Source: MH13 sp040219355 | Lineage (GTDB): Bacteria; Pseudomonadota; Alphaproteobacteria; Rhizobiales; MH13 | Assembly: GCA_040219355.1 (NCBI GenBank) | Contig: JAVJSN010000010.1 | Coordinates: 372,001-436,000, forward strand | Length of the DNA: 64,000 nucleotides | Direction: 5' to 3' | In this document: positions 8,296-16,856 of the stretch, in pieces | How positions within the stretch are numbered: position 1 is the stretch's first letter | How the letters are laid out: the number at the start of each line of letters is the position of its first letter | Translations under genes and position numbers: made by a program | The notes under the pieces: generated by a model | The model's database searches: none | Told to the model about the DNA's origin: nothing | Seen by the model: the letters and a program-made list of their open reading frames with translations, nothing else

Positions 8296-9411
8296 ATGGC
8301 ATCGTTGAAACTCACCAATGTGCGCAAGAGCTATGGCCGTATCGAGGTCATCAAGGGCGTCGACATCGAGATCGACGATGGCGAGTTCGTCGTCTTTGTC
8401 GGCCCGTCCGGCTGCGGAAAATCAACCTTACTGCGCATGATCGCCGGCCTGGAGGACATCACCTCAGGCAGGCTTGAAATCGATGGCGAGGTGGTCAACG
8501 ACTTTGAACCCAAACGGCGCGGCATTGCGATGGTGTTTCAGAGCTACGCGATCTTTCCGCACATGACGGTGCGCGAGAATGTCGCCTTCGGCCTGACGAT
8601 CAACAGAGCGAGCAAGCAGGAAAAGGATGCCAAGGTGGCTGAAGCCGCCCGCATCCTGCAGATGGAACATCTGCTTGATCGCCGCCCCAGCCAGCTCTCC
8701 GGCGGACAGCGCCAACGCGTGGCCATAGGGCGGGCGATCGTGCGCGATCCAAAAGTGTTTCTGTTCGACGAGCCGCTATCAAACCTTGATGCAGCCCTAC
8801 GCATGGATATGCGCATGGAGATCGGCAAGCTGCACCAGGACCTCAAAGCCTCGATGATCTACGTGACCCACGATCAAGTGGAAGCGATGACGCTTGCCGA
8901 TAAGATCGTCGTGCTCAAAGACGGCAAGGTGATGCAGATCGGCGCCCCGATGGACCTTTATCATGAACCGGCAAACCTGTTTGTTGCCGGCTTTCTCGGT
9001 GCCCCCTCGATGAACTTCCTGACCGTCACGGTCGAGGCCGTATCAGGCGATCAAATCACTGTCCGCAACCCGTCGCTTGATCCGGTCACTGTGCCCTCAC
9101 GCGGACGATCGTTCGCCGTTGGCGACAGTGCAATTTTGGGCGTCCGCCCGCAATATCTCGCGCCGACAGACCAGCAAGACGCCATGCTGCACGGCACAGT
9201 CATGCTGACGGAGCGCTTAGGCAGCGAAACGGTTGTCGATGTGAAGCTCGACGATGGCAGCAAGCTAATCGCGGCCCTTGGTGAGGATAGGATCTACACA
9301 ACCGGTGAGCGGCTCGATTTCACCTTCCCGCCTGATATGGCTCTCCTCTTTCCGCAGGATGAAGACGACAAGGATGCAGTGAAAACACTGGAGGCGGAAA
9401 AGGCGGCATAG
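8296..9411 (+). CDS. Sugar ABC transporter ATPase, MsmK/UgpC/MalK type
   Basis: 371 aa from ATG 8296, with GGGAGAA upstream; an in-frame reading from 7954 would overlap the glycosidase gene. Walker A GPSGCGKST is at residues 36-44, signature LSGGQRQR near 134, and Walker B VFLFDEP near 154-160, followed by the D-loop SNLDA and the H-loop TH. The C-terminal third (from about residue 240) is the TOBE/MalK regulatory domain typical of sugar importers. It energises the two permeases and completes the operon lacI, binding protein, permease, permease, glycosidase, ATPase. No terminator is obvious after it; an AT-rich promoter-like stretch follows at about 9435-9500. Confidence 0.93.
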   Translation: MASLKLTNVRKSYGRIEVIKGVDIEIDDGEFVVFVGPSGCGKSTLLRMIAGLEDITSGRLEIDGEVVNDFEPKRRGIAMVFQSYAIFPHMTVRENVAFGLTINRASKQEKDAKVAEAARILQMEHLLDRRPSQLSGGQRQRVAIGRAIVRDPKVFLFDEPLSNLDAALRMDMRMEIGKLHQDLKASMIYVTHDQVEAMTLADKIVVLKDGKVMQIGAPMDLYHEPANLFVAGFLGAPSMNFLTVTVEAVSGDQITVRNPSLDPVTVPSRGRSFAVGDSAILGVRPQYLAPTDQQDAMLHGTVMLTERLGSETVVDVKLDDGSKLIAALGEDRIYTTGERLDFTFPPDMALLFPQDEDDKDAVKTLEAEKAA

Positions 9412-9486
9412 GCTTGCATCGTTGCTCGACGCATTAAAACCAAATTATTTCAATTAGTTAGATAGATATGATTAGATTCTGATCAT

Positions 9487-9502
9487 TTAACGTCATCGTA
9501 AC
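9487..9502. promoter_or_regulatory. CtrA-like site upstream of the sensor-chemoreceptor pair
   Basis: TTAACGTCATCGTAAC fits the alphaproteobacterial CtrA pattern TTAA-N7-TTAAC with one mismatch. It lies 58-73 bases before the start of the PDC sensor gene in an AT-rich stretch. Motility and chemotaxis genes are frequent CtrA targets in this class, which supports but does not prove the call. Confidence 0.3.
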
Positions 9503-9559
9503 CATCACACTCGGATAACTACGTATCTGACGAAATCCGTCTTGGGTAGGAGCGAACGA

Positions 9560-10192
9560 ATGGCGAAACGGATGGCAAGTGCATGGGCAATTGCCCTTGG
9601 TTTAATGGGGGCAGCGCAAGCGAGCGGCATGGCGACAACCAATGACGCGAACACGCCGCCCGATCCGCAGCGATTGATCAATGCAGCTTTCATCGCCGAA
9701 ACACGCGAATGGCTGGCCAATCCAATCGTTGGCATGATGGTGGAAGCACAATCTGAGCGCCATGCATCCCTCACACAGGCTGATATTGATGCGCTGGATC
9801 AACAGTGGCGCGCCGAGCGTGAGGTTGATAACCAGCCGCTGATTTCAGCCACGCTTTCCACACCGCTATCCAGCTACCTCACCCGCATTCAAGCCAGTGC
9901 TTTGGGGCTCTATACAGAAATGTTTATCGTCGATGCCAAAGGGTTGAATGTCGGCCAAAGCGCCATCACTGGCGACTACTGGCAGGGCGACGAAGCCAAA
10001 TATGAAAACACCTTCCTGGTTGGCGTCGACGCGGTCTTTATTGATGAAGCCGAATGGGACGAGGATTGGCAGATCTGGCGCGCACAGCTCAACCTCAGCA
10101 TTCCCAACGAAGACGGTACGCAGGCCATCGGCGCCGCGACCATCGAAGTCAATCTCACAGAGCTGGCGCGCCGCCAGCGCGCTCAAAGCTGA
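9560..10192 (+). CDS. Secreted PDC/Cache-type sensor protein paired with a chemoreceptor
   Basis: 210 aa from ATG 9560, with GGTAGGAG six bases upstream. Residues 1-27 look like a Sec signal peptide (cleavage near QASG or SGMA). The mature part resembles a single PDC/Cache sensor fold: FIVDAKGLNVGQS, then DYWQGDEAKYENTF, then AVFIDEAEWDEDWQIWRAQLNLSI and a final strand GAATIEVNL. There is no membrane anchor or output domain. It sits 23 bases before a chemoreceptor gene, so it may bind a ligand in the periplasm and present it to that receptor, or be a secreted ligand-binding partner. The pairing role is inferred from adjacency. Confidence 0.7.
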   Translation: MAKRMASAWAIALGLMGAAQASGMATTNDANTPPDPQRLINAAFIAETREWLANPIVGMMVEAQSERHASLTQADIDALDQQWRAEREVDNQPLISATLSTPLSSYLTRIQASALGLYTEMFIVDAKGLNVGQSAITGDYWQGDEAKYENTFLVGVDAVFIDEAEWDEDWQIWRAQLNLSIPNEDGTQAIGAATIEVNLTELARRQRAQS

Positions 10193-10215
10193 GCTGAACA
10201 GGAAAGATACATCAC

Positions 10216-11904
10216 ATGCTAAACAGTCTTTCTGTTTCTAAAAAAGGCGCCATTGCATTTCTAGGCTTGGCACTCGTCGCAACGCTTTGCGGCCTCGTCG
10301 CATTCACAAGCGTTTCACAAGGCAGCGCAACATCTGAAGCGTTGTCGCAATCCAATATCTACGAAAAAGAGGTGGAAAGACTGCGGATTGATATCCTCGA
10401 TCAGGTCTTGGCAGCCCGTTCCTTCGCACTCACGGGTAATCCCCAGATGGTGCAAGTCAGCAACCAGCTCACACCCGTGATTGAAGAGCAGTTGAGCGCC
10501 CTGGAAGCTCAAGCGGCGGCCATTGAACCCTCCTTTGCCACGTATGTAAGCGATATCAGAAACGGCTGGCAGAGTTGGCTTGGCCAGCACACCCACGTTC
10601 AGCTCCGCCTGATGCAGAGTCCACTAACCTTCGATCAAGCCCGCGCGATGGAAGTGACAGGCCAAGGCGATGCGCTTTTGCAAAACGTTTTCACCGCATT
10701 CGATGGTTTTGAAGCGGAAGCTGCGGCACGATCAGCACAGCTTCTGCAAAACAAGGACGCGGCTCTTTCGCGCGCTGAACTTGTCTCGATCGGCGGCGCC
10801 GCACTGGTCACGATTTTGGCCATTCTGTTCGGCTTTTTGAACCACAAGCTCATCTCCGCCCCGCTAAACCGGCTGGCGATTACCACCAATGAGTTGGCTG
10901 CCGGTGACACCGATCAGGTTATCGACATGGGCAAGCGCAACGATGAGATCGGGGCGTTGGCGAAGGCACTCGACGTATTCCGCGTCAACATTCAGCGCAC
11001 CGCTGCCCTTGAAGAAGATACCGCGACGCAACGCGAGCACGCTGAAGCCGAGCGCAAAGCAATGCTCGAGGACATGGCTTCGCGGTTTGAGTCCACCGTG
11101 TTAACTGTCACCGAGTCGATGATCGACGAGTTCGACCGCCTCAACCAGGCAGCAATCGAAATGTCCAGCCTGGCTGAGTCGACCGCCCAGCGCTCGCAAA
11201 GTGTCGCGGATGCTTCAGCCCACGCCACTGGCAACGTCAATACAGTGGCCAGCGCCACCGAAGAGCTGACAGCGTCGATCGCCGAACTCAATCAACAGGT
11301 TCACGGCGTATCATCGGCCGCTGGCGATGCAGCTGGCGGGGTCGATCGCTCCAACCAGTCGGTCGCGCGCTTGCAGGATGTTGTGGCCCGTATCGGTGAC
11401 GTGACCAAGCTGATCACCGACATTGCCGAGCAAACCAACCTCTTGGCGCTCAACGCAACCATTGAGGCTGCGCGTGCTGGTGAAGCTGGCAAAGGCTTCG
11501 CGGTTGTTGCATCCGAGGTGAAGGCCTTGGCTGAACAAACCGGCAAGGCGACCGAGGAAATCGACGCTCAAATCTCCGAAATGCGTTTGGCCGCCGATGA
11601 CTCCATCAAAGCGACAGCCTCCGTTGCTGACATGGTCAAAGACATCGCCGAACGTACCTCCGCCATGGCTGCGGCCACCGAGGAACAAAACGCTGCAACG
11701 GCCGAGATTGCGCGCAACGTGAACGAGGCGGCCGATGGTACCTCAACGGTAACGAACGCTATGAGCGAAATGAGCGAGGCAGCTGCCAACACCGGCCAGA
11801 TGAGCACGACCATGAGCACCTCCATCCAAGATCTTCACGAGCGCTCGCGCAGCATGCGTGAAGCAATGGGTGAGTTTCTCTCAAAGGTGCGCGCCGCGGC
11901 CTAA
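10216..11904 (+). CDS. Methyl-accepting chemotaxis protein
   Basis: 562 aa. TM1 is near residues 12-32. A helical, CHASE3-like periplasmic domain (about 35-185) follows, then TM2 (about 189-212), a HAMP domain, and a methyl-accepting domain over the C-terminal half. The conserved hairpin tip reads ITDIAEQTNLLALNATIEAA, which docks CheA and CheW. The C-terminus (EFLSKVRAAA) has no CheR/CheB-binding pentapeptide. It is co-directional with, and 23 bases after, the secreted PDC protein. It should feed periplasmic signals into the chemotaxis kinase, with ligand unknown. Confidence 0.92.
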   Translation: MLNSLSVSKKGAIAFLGLALVATLCGLVAFTSVSQGSATSEALSQSNIYEKEVERLRIDILDQVLAARSFALTGNPQMVQVSNQLTPVIEEQLSALEAQAAAIEPSFATYVSDIRNGWQSWLGQHTHVQLRLMQSPLTFDQARAMEVTGQGDALLQNVFTAFDGFEAEAAARSAQLLQNKDAALSRAELVSIGGAALVTILAILFGFLNHKLISAPLNRLAITTNELAAGDTDQVIDMGKRNDEIGALAKALDVFRVNIQRTAALEEDTATQREHAEAERKAMLEDMASRFESTVLTVTESMIDEFDRLNQAAIEMSSLAESTAQRSQSVADASAHATGNVNTVASATEELTASIAELNQQVHGVSSAAGDAAGGVDRSNQSVARLQDVVARIGDVTKLITDIAEQTNLLALNATIEAARAGEAGKGFAVVASEVKALAEQTGKATEEIDAQISEMRLAADDSIKATASVADMVKDIAERTSAMAAATEEQNAATAEIARNVNEAADGTSTVTNAMSEMSEAAANTGQMSTTMSTSIQDLHERSRSMREAMGEFLSKVRAAA

Positions 11905-12183
11905 CTAGGATCCGGCAAACCAAACGAACGCAAGACGCCTTTGCGCGACGCCTTGTTGATGGTGGGATCCAACATTCCAGCATCAGCGGGCGTCGCCTCC
12001 GTTCGCCTGGCAGGAAAAGAGCCAATATTGGTGGTTCGCCAGGTCCGCATCGGCTCAACCGGCCGATCGAACCTCTAAACGAACTGCCGGCAACAGAACT
12101 TTGGGCGAGCTTTGGCGCCTCAGCGATCGCAGATTTAGGAATGAGCGCCTTGCAGCCAGACGTATCGCCCGTCTGATGACCGC

Positions 12184-13590
12184 TTAAGCTGCCGTAAGCG
12201 CTTTGTCCTCAATCGACCCGCGCGGTTGAGGGCGCAGGGTCTCTGCCACCTCTCTGGAGAATGTCGTTGGACCATCCGCTTTGGATCGCTTGGCGAAATA
12301 CATCGCGGCATCGGCTTGGTTGAGAAGCGTCTCCCAATCGATGTTCGCTTGCCCAACGGCCACACCGATGGATAAGCGCAACAATGTCTCATGATTGGCA
12401 AATCGGATCGGTTGGTTGCAGGTCTGGCGAATTCGGTCGGCCACCACGTCTGCCGCGGCCTGAGCATCCTCATCCACCACAAGGCAAATGAACTCGTCAC
12501 CGCCCAGGCGTACAACATAATCGCTGGCCCGCACGGCACCTTGAAGGCGTTGCGCCGTGACTTTCAGTGCGCGATCGCCATCTTTGTGCCCGTGCGTGTC
12601 GTTGAGCAGTTTGAAATCATTGAGGTCGAGGTAAAGCACTGCCACGTGCCCAGCGGAAATCGCCGAGCGGATCGGCGACTTGGAAAGCACGCCGTCCAGA
12701 CCGGAACGATTGAGCAGACCCGTCAGTTGGTCCGTTGTGGCCACCTGGTGGGCGCGTTCCAACATTTTGGCCTGTTCATAAAAATATCGCGCTGCCGACA
12801 GGCAAATCGCAAAGATGCCTGCACACACCAGCAAAATGAACGGCAAAACATCGGTGCGAAGCATAGTGCCAAGGTCGTAAGGCGTCCAAACGAGTTGGGC
12901 GATCGGCGTACCGTCAGGACCCTCAAGCGCAAGCGATGGTGGGCCTACCTTTTCACCGGTATCGCGGATCGCGTAACCGCTGCCTTGAGTCATGCGCTCA
13001 ATCACCTGCAGTTCTTCATCATTGAATTGCACAATCCCGACCAAGACCGGCAACGCTGCGGCGATTGCAGGATCGACATTATCCGGTGTGATCCACGCAG
13101 TTGAAACAGCGCCATACACACCGTTGATCTGTCCGACGCCAGAGACCGACATGTAGGCGGATGGATCATGCGCGGCCAAACCGGTTAGGAAAGGCTGCAA
13201 GCCAGAAACATCGAACTGCGACCGCGCAATAGCCTGCCCTGTGGCGTCATAGATATGCAAAACGTCATGATCGCTGGATAGAATAACAAGCTGATCGAAC
13301 AGCTCGCTTTCTATCGCGCCGGAACCCAAATGCTCATAGATTGCCTGTTCATCGCCTGCCTCGACAATTTCGTAAGCGAGCGTCCAAAAAGCGTAATCGT
13401 TGGTCGCGGCGCGCACCTGGTCGACGGTCTCTGTGACCATCAGTTCGACCAGGTCATGGGTTGATTCACGCTCGATTTCATTGATCCGGCCCGTCAGCCA
13501 AAACAGCGACCACAGGATCATGCCGACGGCGACGAAGCCGAGCACTGAGAGTTTTATAAATATCCGGCGATTGCCCCGCGCAATATCCAT
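12184..13590 (-). CDS. Membrane diguanylate cyclase with CHASE4-like sensor
   Basis: 468 aa from ATG 13590, preceded by GAGGAGG; a GTG nine codons upstream has no such site. Two membrane helices (about residues 11-32 and 245-266) flank a periplasmic domain whose NDYAFWTLAYE segment is typical of CHASE4 sensors. The C-terminal GGDEF domain has an intact GGDEF active site (about 362) and an inhibitory RASD (RxxD) I-site exactly five residues before it, so the enzyme should make cyclic-di-GMP and be subject to product inhibition. No EAL domain is present. The 279-base gap to the convergent chemoreceptor gene holds no clear gene or terminator. Confidence 0.92.
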   Translation of the reverse strand: MDIARGNRRIFIKLSVLGFVAVGMILWSLFWLTGRINEIERESTHDLVELMVTETVDQVRAATNDYAFWTLAYEIVEAGDEQAIYEHLGSGAIESELFDQLVILSSDHDVLHIYDATGQAIARSQFDVSGLQPFLTGLAAHDPSAYMSVSGVGQINGVYGAVSTAWITPDNVDPAIAAALPVLVGIVQFNDEELQVIERMTQGSGYAIRDTGEKVGPPSLALEGPDGTPIAQLVWTPYDLGTMLRTDVLPFILLVCAGIFAICLSAARYFYEQAKMLERAHQVATTDQLTGLLNRSGLDGVLSKSPIRSAISAGHVAVLYLDLNDFKLLNDTHGHKDGDRALKVTAQRLQGAVRASDYVVRLGGDEFICLVVDEDAQAAADVVADRIRQTCNQPIRFANHETLLRLSIGVAVGQANIDWETLLNQADAAMYFAKRSKADGPTTFSREVAETLRPQPRGSIEDKALTAA

Positions 13591-13782
13591 TTCGGCCTCC
13601 TCAGATCGAAGGGACACTTGTATCGGGACACAATTAAAGAAGCGCGAAATGTGGCCACGACAATCGGCCAGATTGCCCTGAAGGTGAAGGCCGCGTTAAG
13701 AGCATTGCGCAATCACAGGATTGCACCAAGCACGGGCAGACAATACGCCTGCAGCGATCAACGTATCGAAACTTTAAAAGAA

Positions 13783-13857
13783 TGGAGCGGGCGATGAGAT
13801 TTGAACTCACGACCCTCACGTTGGCAACGTGATGCTCTACCACTGAGCTACGCCCGC
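13783..13857 (-). tRNA. tRNA-Gly (anticodon GCC)
   Basis: Read on the minus strand, the acceptor stem GCGGGCG pairs with CGCCCGC. The D-arm is GCTCAGTGGTAGAGC, the anticodon stem CACG/CGTG frames the loop TTGCCAA (anticodon GCC), and the T-loop region contains GTTCAAATC. A T discriminator and an encoded CCA follow. The length with CCA is 75 bases. It lies between the diguanylate cyclase gene and the ProX-like gene; the flanks 13618-13782 and 13858-14049 hold nothing else I can support. Confidence 0.96.
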
Positions 13858-14049
13858 ATCGCTCCTACACAAACGATCCATCACGCAAGTGATGTGCCTG
13901 TGCGAGGCGCTTCTATGCATCAACCAAATCGCTTTTGCAACCATGTTTGTGAGCGCAAAGAACAGCCTAAGAGCTGTTGCCCAATCCTGGGTTGTGAGCG
14001 TGCGTTGTGATGGCTAGAAAACCAAGCTGCTTTGTTTCAAGAGGCCATC

Positions 14050-14583
14050 ATGTCCGCTGCCCATCACACCCGCGAAAGCCTCACCAACCAACTTTCTGCC
14101 TGGGGACTGATCACCAAAACAGTGGACCATGAGCCACTGTTCACCGTGGAACAGTCAACCAACGTGCACCGCGAAGTTGAAGGCGCCCACACCAAAAATC
14201 TGTTCTTGAAAGACAAAAAGGGTGCGCTGTTTTTGGTCACCGCTGAGCACGCAACGCGGGTGAACCTGAAAAACCTGCACAAAAAGCTTGGCTGCGGCAG
14301 GCTTTCTTTTGCCAATGCCGATCTGATGCAACACCATCTGGGCGTAACGCCAGGTTCTGTGACGGCGTTGGCCATCATCAATGATGTCGATCACACCGTG
14401 GCGTTCGTTTTGGATGAAAACCTCATGCGAGCCGAGATCATCAATGCCCATCCGCTAGAGAACACAGCAACCACATCCATCGCCCGCGACGACCTGCTTA
14501 CCTTTGCAGAAAAAACCGGCCACCCCGTCCATATCGTCGACCTGGAAGGCGATCTGGTCGACAGCGCCCAAACCGCCTTGTAG
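14050..14583 (+). CDS. ProX/YbaK-family Ala-tRNA(Pro) deacylase (prolyl-tRNA synthetase-associated domain)
   Basis: 177 aa from ATG 14050, with AAGAGG upstream. The single domain is the YbaK/ProRS-associated editing domain: AHTKNLFLKDKKG with the conserved catalytic-site lysine region, LGVTPGSVTALAIIND (the GSVTP-like loop), and a final EIINAHPLENTATTSI. Free-standing members clear mischarged Ala-tRNA(Pro) (ProXp-ala/PrdX). The gene lies just upstream of the thioredoxin-TPR gene and is probably co-transcribed with it, the LON-domain gene and the Trm112-like gene. Confidence 0.87.
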   Translation: MSAAHHTRESLTNQLSAWGLITKTVDHEPLFTVEQSTNVHREVEGAHTKNLFLKDKKGALFLVTAEHATRVNLKNLHKKLGCGRLSFANADLMQHHLGVTPGSVTALAIINDVDHTVAFVLDENLMRAEIINAHPLENTATTSIARDDLLTFAEKTGHPVHIVDLEGDLVDSAQTAL

Positions 14584-14661
14584 AACGCGGGCGAAAGCCC
14601 ATCTCAAACGGTAACGCTCGTGCGTGCACCTGCATAAAAAGTTACGCGTAAGGACACTCTC

Positions 14662-15582
14662 ATGCTGATCGGAACTGGCTCCACGCCTCAATCCACCGCG
14701 CCTGCTGCAGCAGGCGGTGACATCATTGACATCACAACCGCAGACTTCATGGCTCAGGTGATTGAAGAGTCTAAAACCCGGCCGGTGGTGGTGGACTTCT
14801 GGGCACCTTGGTGCGGACCCTGCAAACAGCTCACGCCCACATTGGAAAACGCCGTCGCGAAAGCTGGTGGCAAAGTTCGCCTTGCCAAGATGAACATCGA
14901 TGAGCATCCCGAAGTGGCCGGTCAAATGGGTGTGCAGTCCATACCGGCTGTTTTTGCCTTTGTGGATGGTCGCCCCGCCGACGGTTTCCAAGGCGCGCAA
15001 CCTGAAGCGCAGGTGAAGGCCTTCATCGAAAAGCTCATCGGCCCTCAAGGCCCTAGCCAGGCCGAAGAGATGCTGGCGGCAGCCGATGCAGCACTGAGCG
15101 CAGGTGATCTGCAAACCGCTGCCAACATGTACGCGCAGATTTTGCAAGTTGAGCCAGAGAATGTCGGCGCAATGGCCGGCATGCTCAAGGTCTACGTCGC
15201 TGCCGGTGAACTGGAAACCGCGCGCCAAGCCCTCGCAAGCTTGACCGACGAGATGAAAGCTGATCCAGCCATTCAAGCCGCTGAAGCGGCGCTTCACCTG
15301 GCCGAAAAAGCCGCCAGCCTTGGCGATGCTGAAGAACTAACCGCCCGCCTGGAAGCAAACCCTGACGATCATCAGGCCCGTTTCGATTTGGCGCTGGTTC
15401 ATAACGCCAAAAACCATCGATCTGCCGCCGCAACTGCCCTTGTCGAGATCATTCAGCGCGATAGGTCATGGGAAGATGATGGCGCGCGCAAAGAACTGTT
15501 GCGCTTGTTCGAAGCCTGGGGTCCGACCGATCCGGCCAGCATTGAAGGTCGCAAGAAACTTTCCCGGGTTCTTTTCTCCTAA
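14662..15582 (+). CDS. Thioredoxin-TPR co-chaperone, CnoX/YbbN family
   Basis: 306 aa. The thioredoxin domain (about residues 20-130) has an intact redox motif WCGPC (Cys51, Cys54) and the cis-proline segment SIPAVFAF. The C-terminal half is a helical TPR-like region (AADAALSAGDLQTAANMYAQ, then DHQARFDLALVH). This domain order defines CnoX/YbbN, which in E. coli acts as a holdase that passes clients to GroEL; the E. coli protein lacks one cysteine, whereas the active pair is retained here. The start at ATG 14662 has TAAGGACA upstream. It is in a likely operon with the flanking tRNA-editing and LON-domain genes. Confidence 0.88.
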   Translation: MLIGTGSTPQSTAPAAAGGDIIDITTADFMAQVIEESKTRPVVVDFWAPWCGPCKQLTPTLENAVAKAGGKVRLAKMNIDEHPEVAGQMGVQSIPAVFAFVDGRPADGFQGAQPEAQVKAFIEKLIGPQGPSQAEEMLAAADAALSAGDLQTAANMYAQILQVEPENVGAMAGMLKVYVAAGELETARQALASLTDEMKADPAIQAAEAALHLAEKAASLGDAEELTARLEANPDDHQARFDLALVHNAKNHRSAAATALVEIIQRDRSWEDDGARKELLRLFEAWGPTDPASIEGRKKLSRVLFS

Positions 15583-15643
15583 GACCTGCCGCACGCGCGC
15601 CAAAAAATTGGCAACACGTTGTAGGAAGGCATCAAAGGTTCGT

Positions 15644-16330
15644 ATGGCACCCTCGCATAGCTCTTTGGCGCAACGCATTCCCGCCATCATCCCGGTGTTT
15701 CCGCTATCGTCGGCGCTCTTGCTTCCGCGCGGGCAGATGCCGCTTAACATTTTTGAGCCGCGCTATTTGGCTATGGTGGATTATGCCTTGGGCCACGAAC
15801 GTCTGATTGGCATGGTGCAGCCGAAGTTTGAGCGTGATGGCTCACCGGTGATGGGACTTGATCCGGACACGCCACCGCTCTGCGAAATTGGTTGCCTAGG
15901 CCGGATATCGGCCTTTCAAGAAACCGATGATGGCCGCTATCTGCTGACACTGACTGGCGTCTGCCGCTTCAAAATTGAAGAGGAAGAAACGGCCATCACG
16001 CCATTCCGCATGTGCCGCGTGACCACCGATCAGTACATCCAGGACTTTGAGCAGGGCGCAGGCGAAAAACTTGTCGATCGTGACACGCTGCTCACCACCT
16101 TCAAGGCCTATCTGGAAGCCAATGATCTGGAAGCCGATTGGTCGGGCGTCGAAAAAGCTTCCAATGAAGCGCTGGTCAATGCGCTGTGCATGATGAGCCC
16201 CTACGGACCGCCTGAAAAACAGGCGCTGCTCGAGGCTGATGATTTGCGCGAACGCGCCGATACGTTGATCGCCATCACTGAGTTGTCGCTGGCGCGCGAA
16301 AATGACGGCGACCGTTCAAGCTTGCAGTAG
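15644..16330 (+). CDS. LON substrate-binding-domain protein
   Basis: 228 aa from ATG 15644; a longer in-frame reading from 15440 would lie inside the thioredoxin gene. The sequence is the Lon N-terminal domain alone: IPVFPLSSALLLPRGQMPLNIFEPRY, then ERLIGMVQP, GCLGRISAFQETDDGRYLLTLTGVCRF. There is no AAA+ or protease domain. Such stand-alone proteins are common in alphaproteobacteria directly after this thioredoxin; their substrate-binding role is inferred from the domain and no activity is established. Confidence 0.9.
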   Translation: MAPSHSSLAQRIPAIIPVFPLSSALLLPRGQMPLNIFEPRYLAMVDYALGHERLIGMVQPKFERDGSPVMGLDPDTPPLCEIGCLGRISAFQETDDGRYLLTLTGVCRFKIEEEETAITPFRMCRVTTDQYIQDFEQGAGEKLVDRDTLLTTFKAYLEANDLEADWSGVEKASNEALVNALCMMSPYGPPEKQALLEADDLRERADTLIAITELSLARENDGDRSSLQ

Positions 16331-16341
16331 AGAGTTTATCG

Positions 16342-16563
16342 ATGGCCGAAACCACAAAACGCCTGACGATCGATCGCAAACTGCTTGATATGCTTGTCTG
16401 CCCAGTCACCAAATCGGTGCTCCATTACGACCATGACAAGCAGGAATTGATTTCCTACGCCGCCAAAGTCGCTTACCCGATCCGCGATTCCATCCCGATC
16501 ATGCTGATCGAGGAAGCACGGGAGTTGGATGAGGCGGAGTTGGCGAAGATCAGGGGTAAGTGA
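16342..16563 (+). CDS. Trm112-family small zinc-ribbon-like protein
   Basis: 73 aa, matching the bacterial YcaR/Trm112 family (MLVCPVTKSVLHYD near the start, AYPIRDSIPIMLIEEARELDE near the end). Eukaryotic Trm112 activates several methyltransferases; the role of the bacterial proteins is not settled. Only one of the two cysteines of the usual CPxC motif is kept here (CPVT). It starts 11 bases after the LON-domain gene and ends the presumed four-gene operon. Its stop codon forms the first bases of a hairpin (16561-16579). Confidence 0.88.
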   Translation: MAETTKRLTIDRKLLDMLVCPVTKSVLHYDHDKQELISYAAKVAYPIRDSIPIMLIEEARELDEAELAKIRGK

Positions 16564-16836
16564 CCACCCTTGGTGGTCATCCCGGACGCAAAAAGCGATC
16601 CGGGATCTGAAACCAACACGTCATGGCCGGGCTTGACCTGGGCATACAGCTTTTTACGTTTCATGCTGCACGATGCTTGGGCTTCGCGAAGGTTCATAGC
16701 TGGATCCTCGGATCAAGTCCGGGGATGACCACCATAAATCGTCATTCCTGTGCTTGTCACAGGAATCTATTCCTCAAAAAATGCACAGACACACAATGGA
16801 ATGGACCCCCGCCACAAGGGCGAGGGTGACGGTTTG
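16561..16836. repeat. Cluster of extragenic palindromic repeats
   Basis: The gap between the Trm112-like and ubiH genes is filled with palindromes. TGACCACC/GGTGGTCA lies at 16561-16579 and may act as a terminator. ATCCCGGA/TCCGGGAT lies at 16579-16606. A GGATCCTCGG...CCGGGGATGAC unit is near 16700-16728, and ATTCCTGTG/CACAGGAAT lies at 16744-16766. A GGACCCCCGCC...GGCGAGGGTGACGG unit follows near 16802-16832. The second unit has a relative at 52850-52885. These resemble the mosaic intergenic repeats of many alphaproteobacteria. No gene is seen here. Confidence 0.75.
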
Positions 16837-16856
16837 TGAGTGTGGCGCGCTCCCGC

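Noticed and set aside
11905..12183. Possible small gene or terminator in the gap between the chemoreceptor and diguanylate cyclase genes
   Set aside because: No frame with a ribosome site or family signal, and no stem with a T-run. Only direct GACGCC repeats were seen.
13801..14010. 69-codon plus-strand frame over the tRNA-Gly locus
   Set aside because: It begins inside the tRNA gene on the opposite strand and has no ribosome site.
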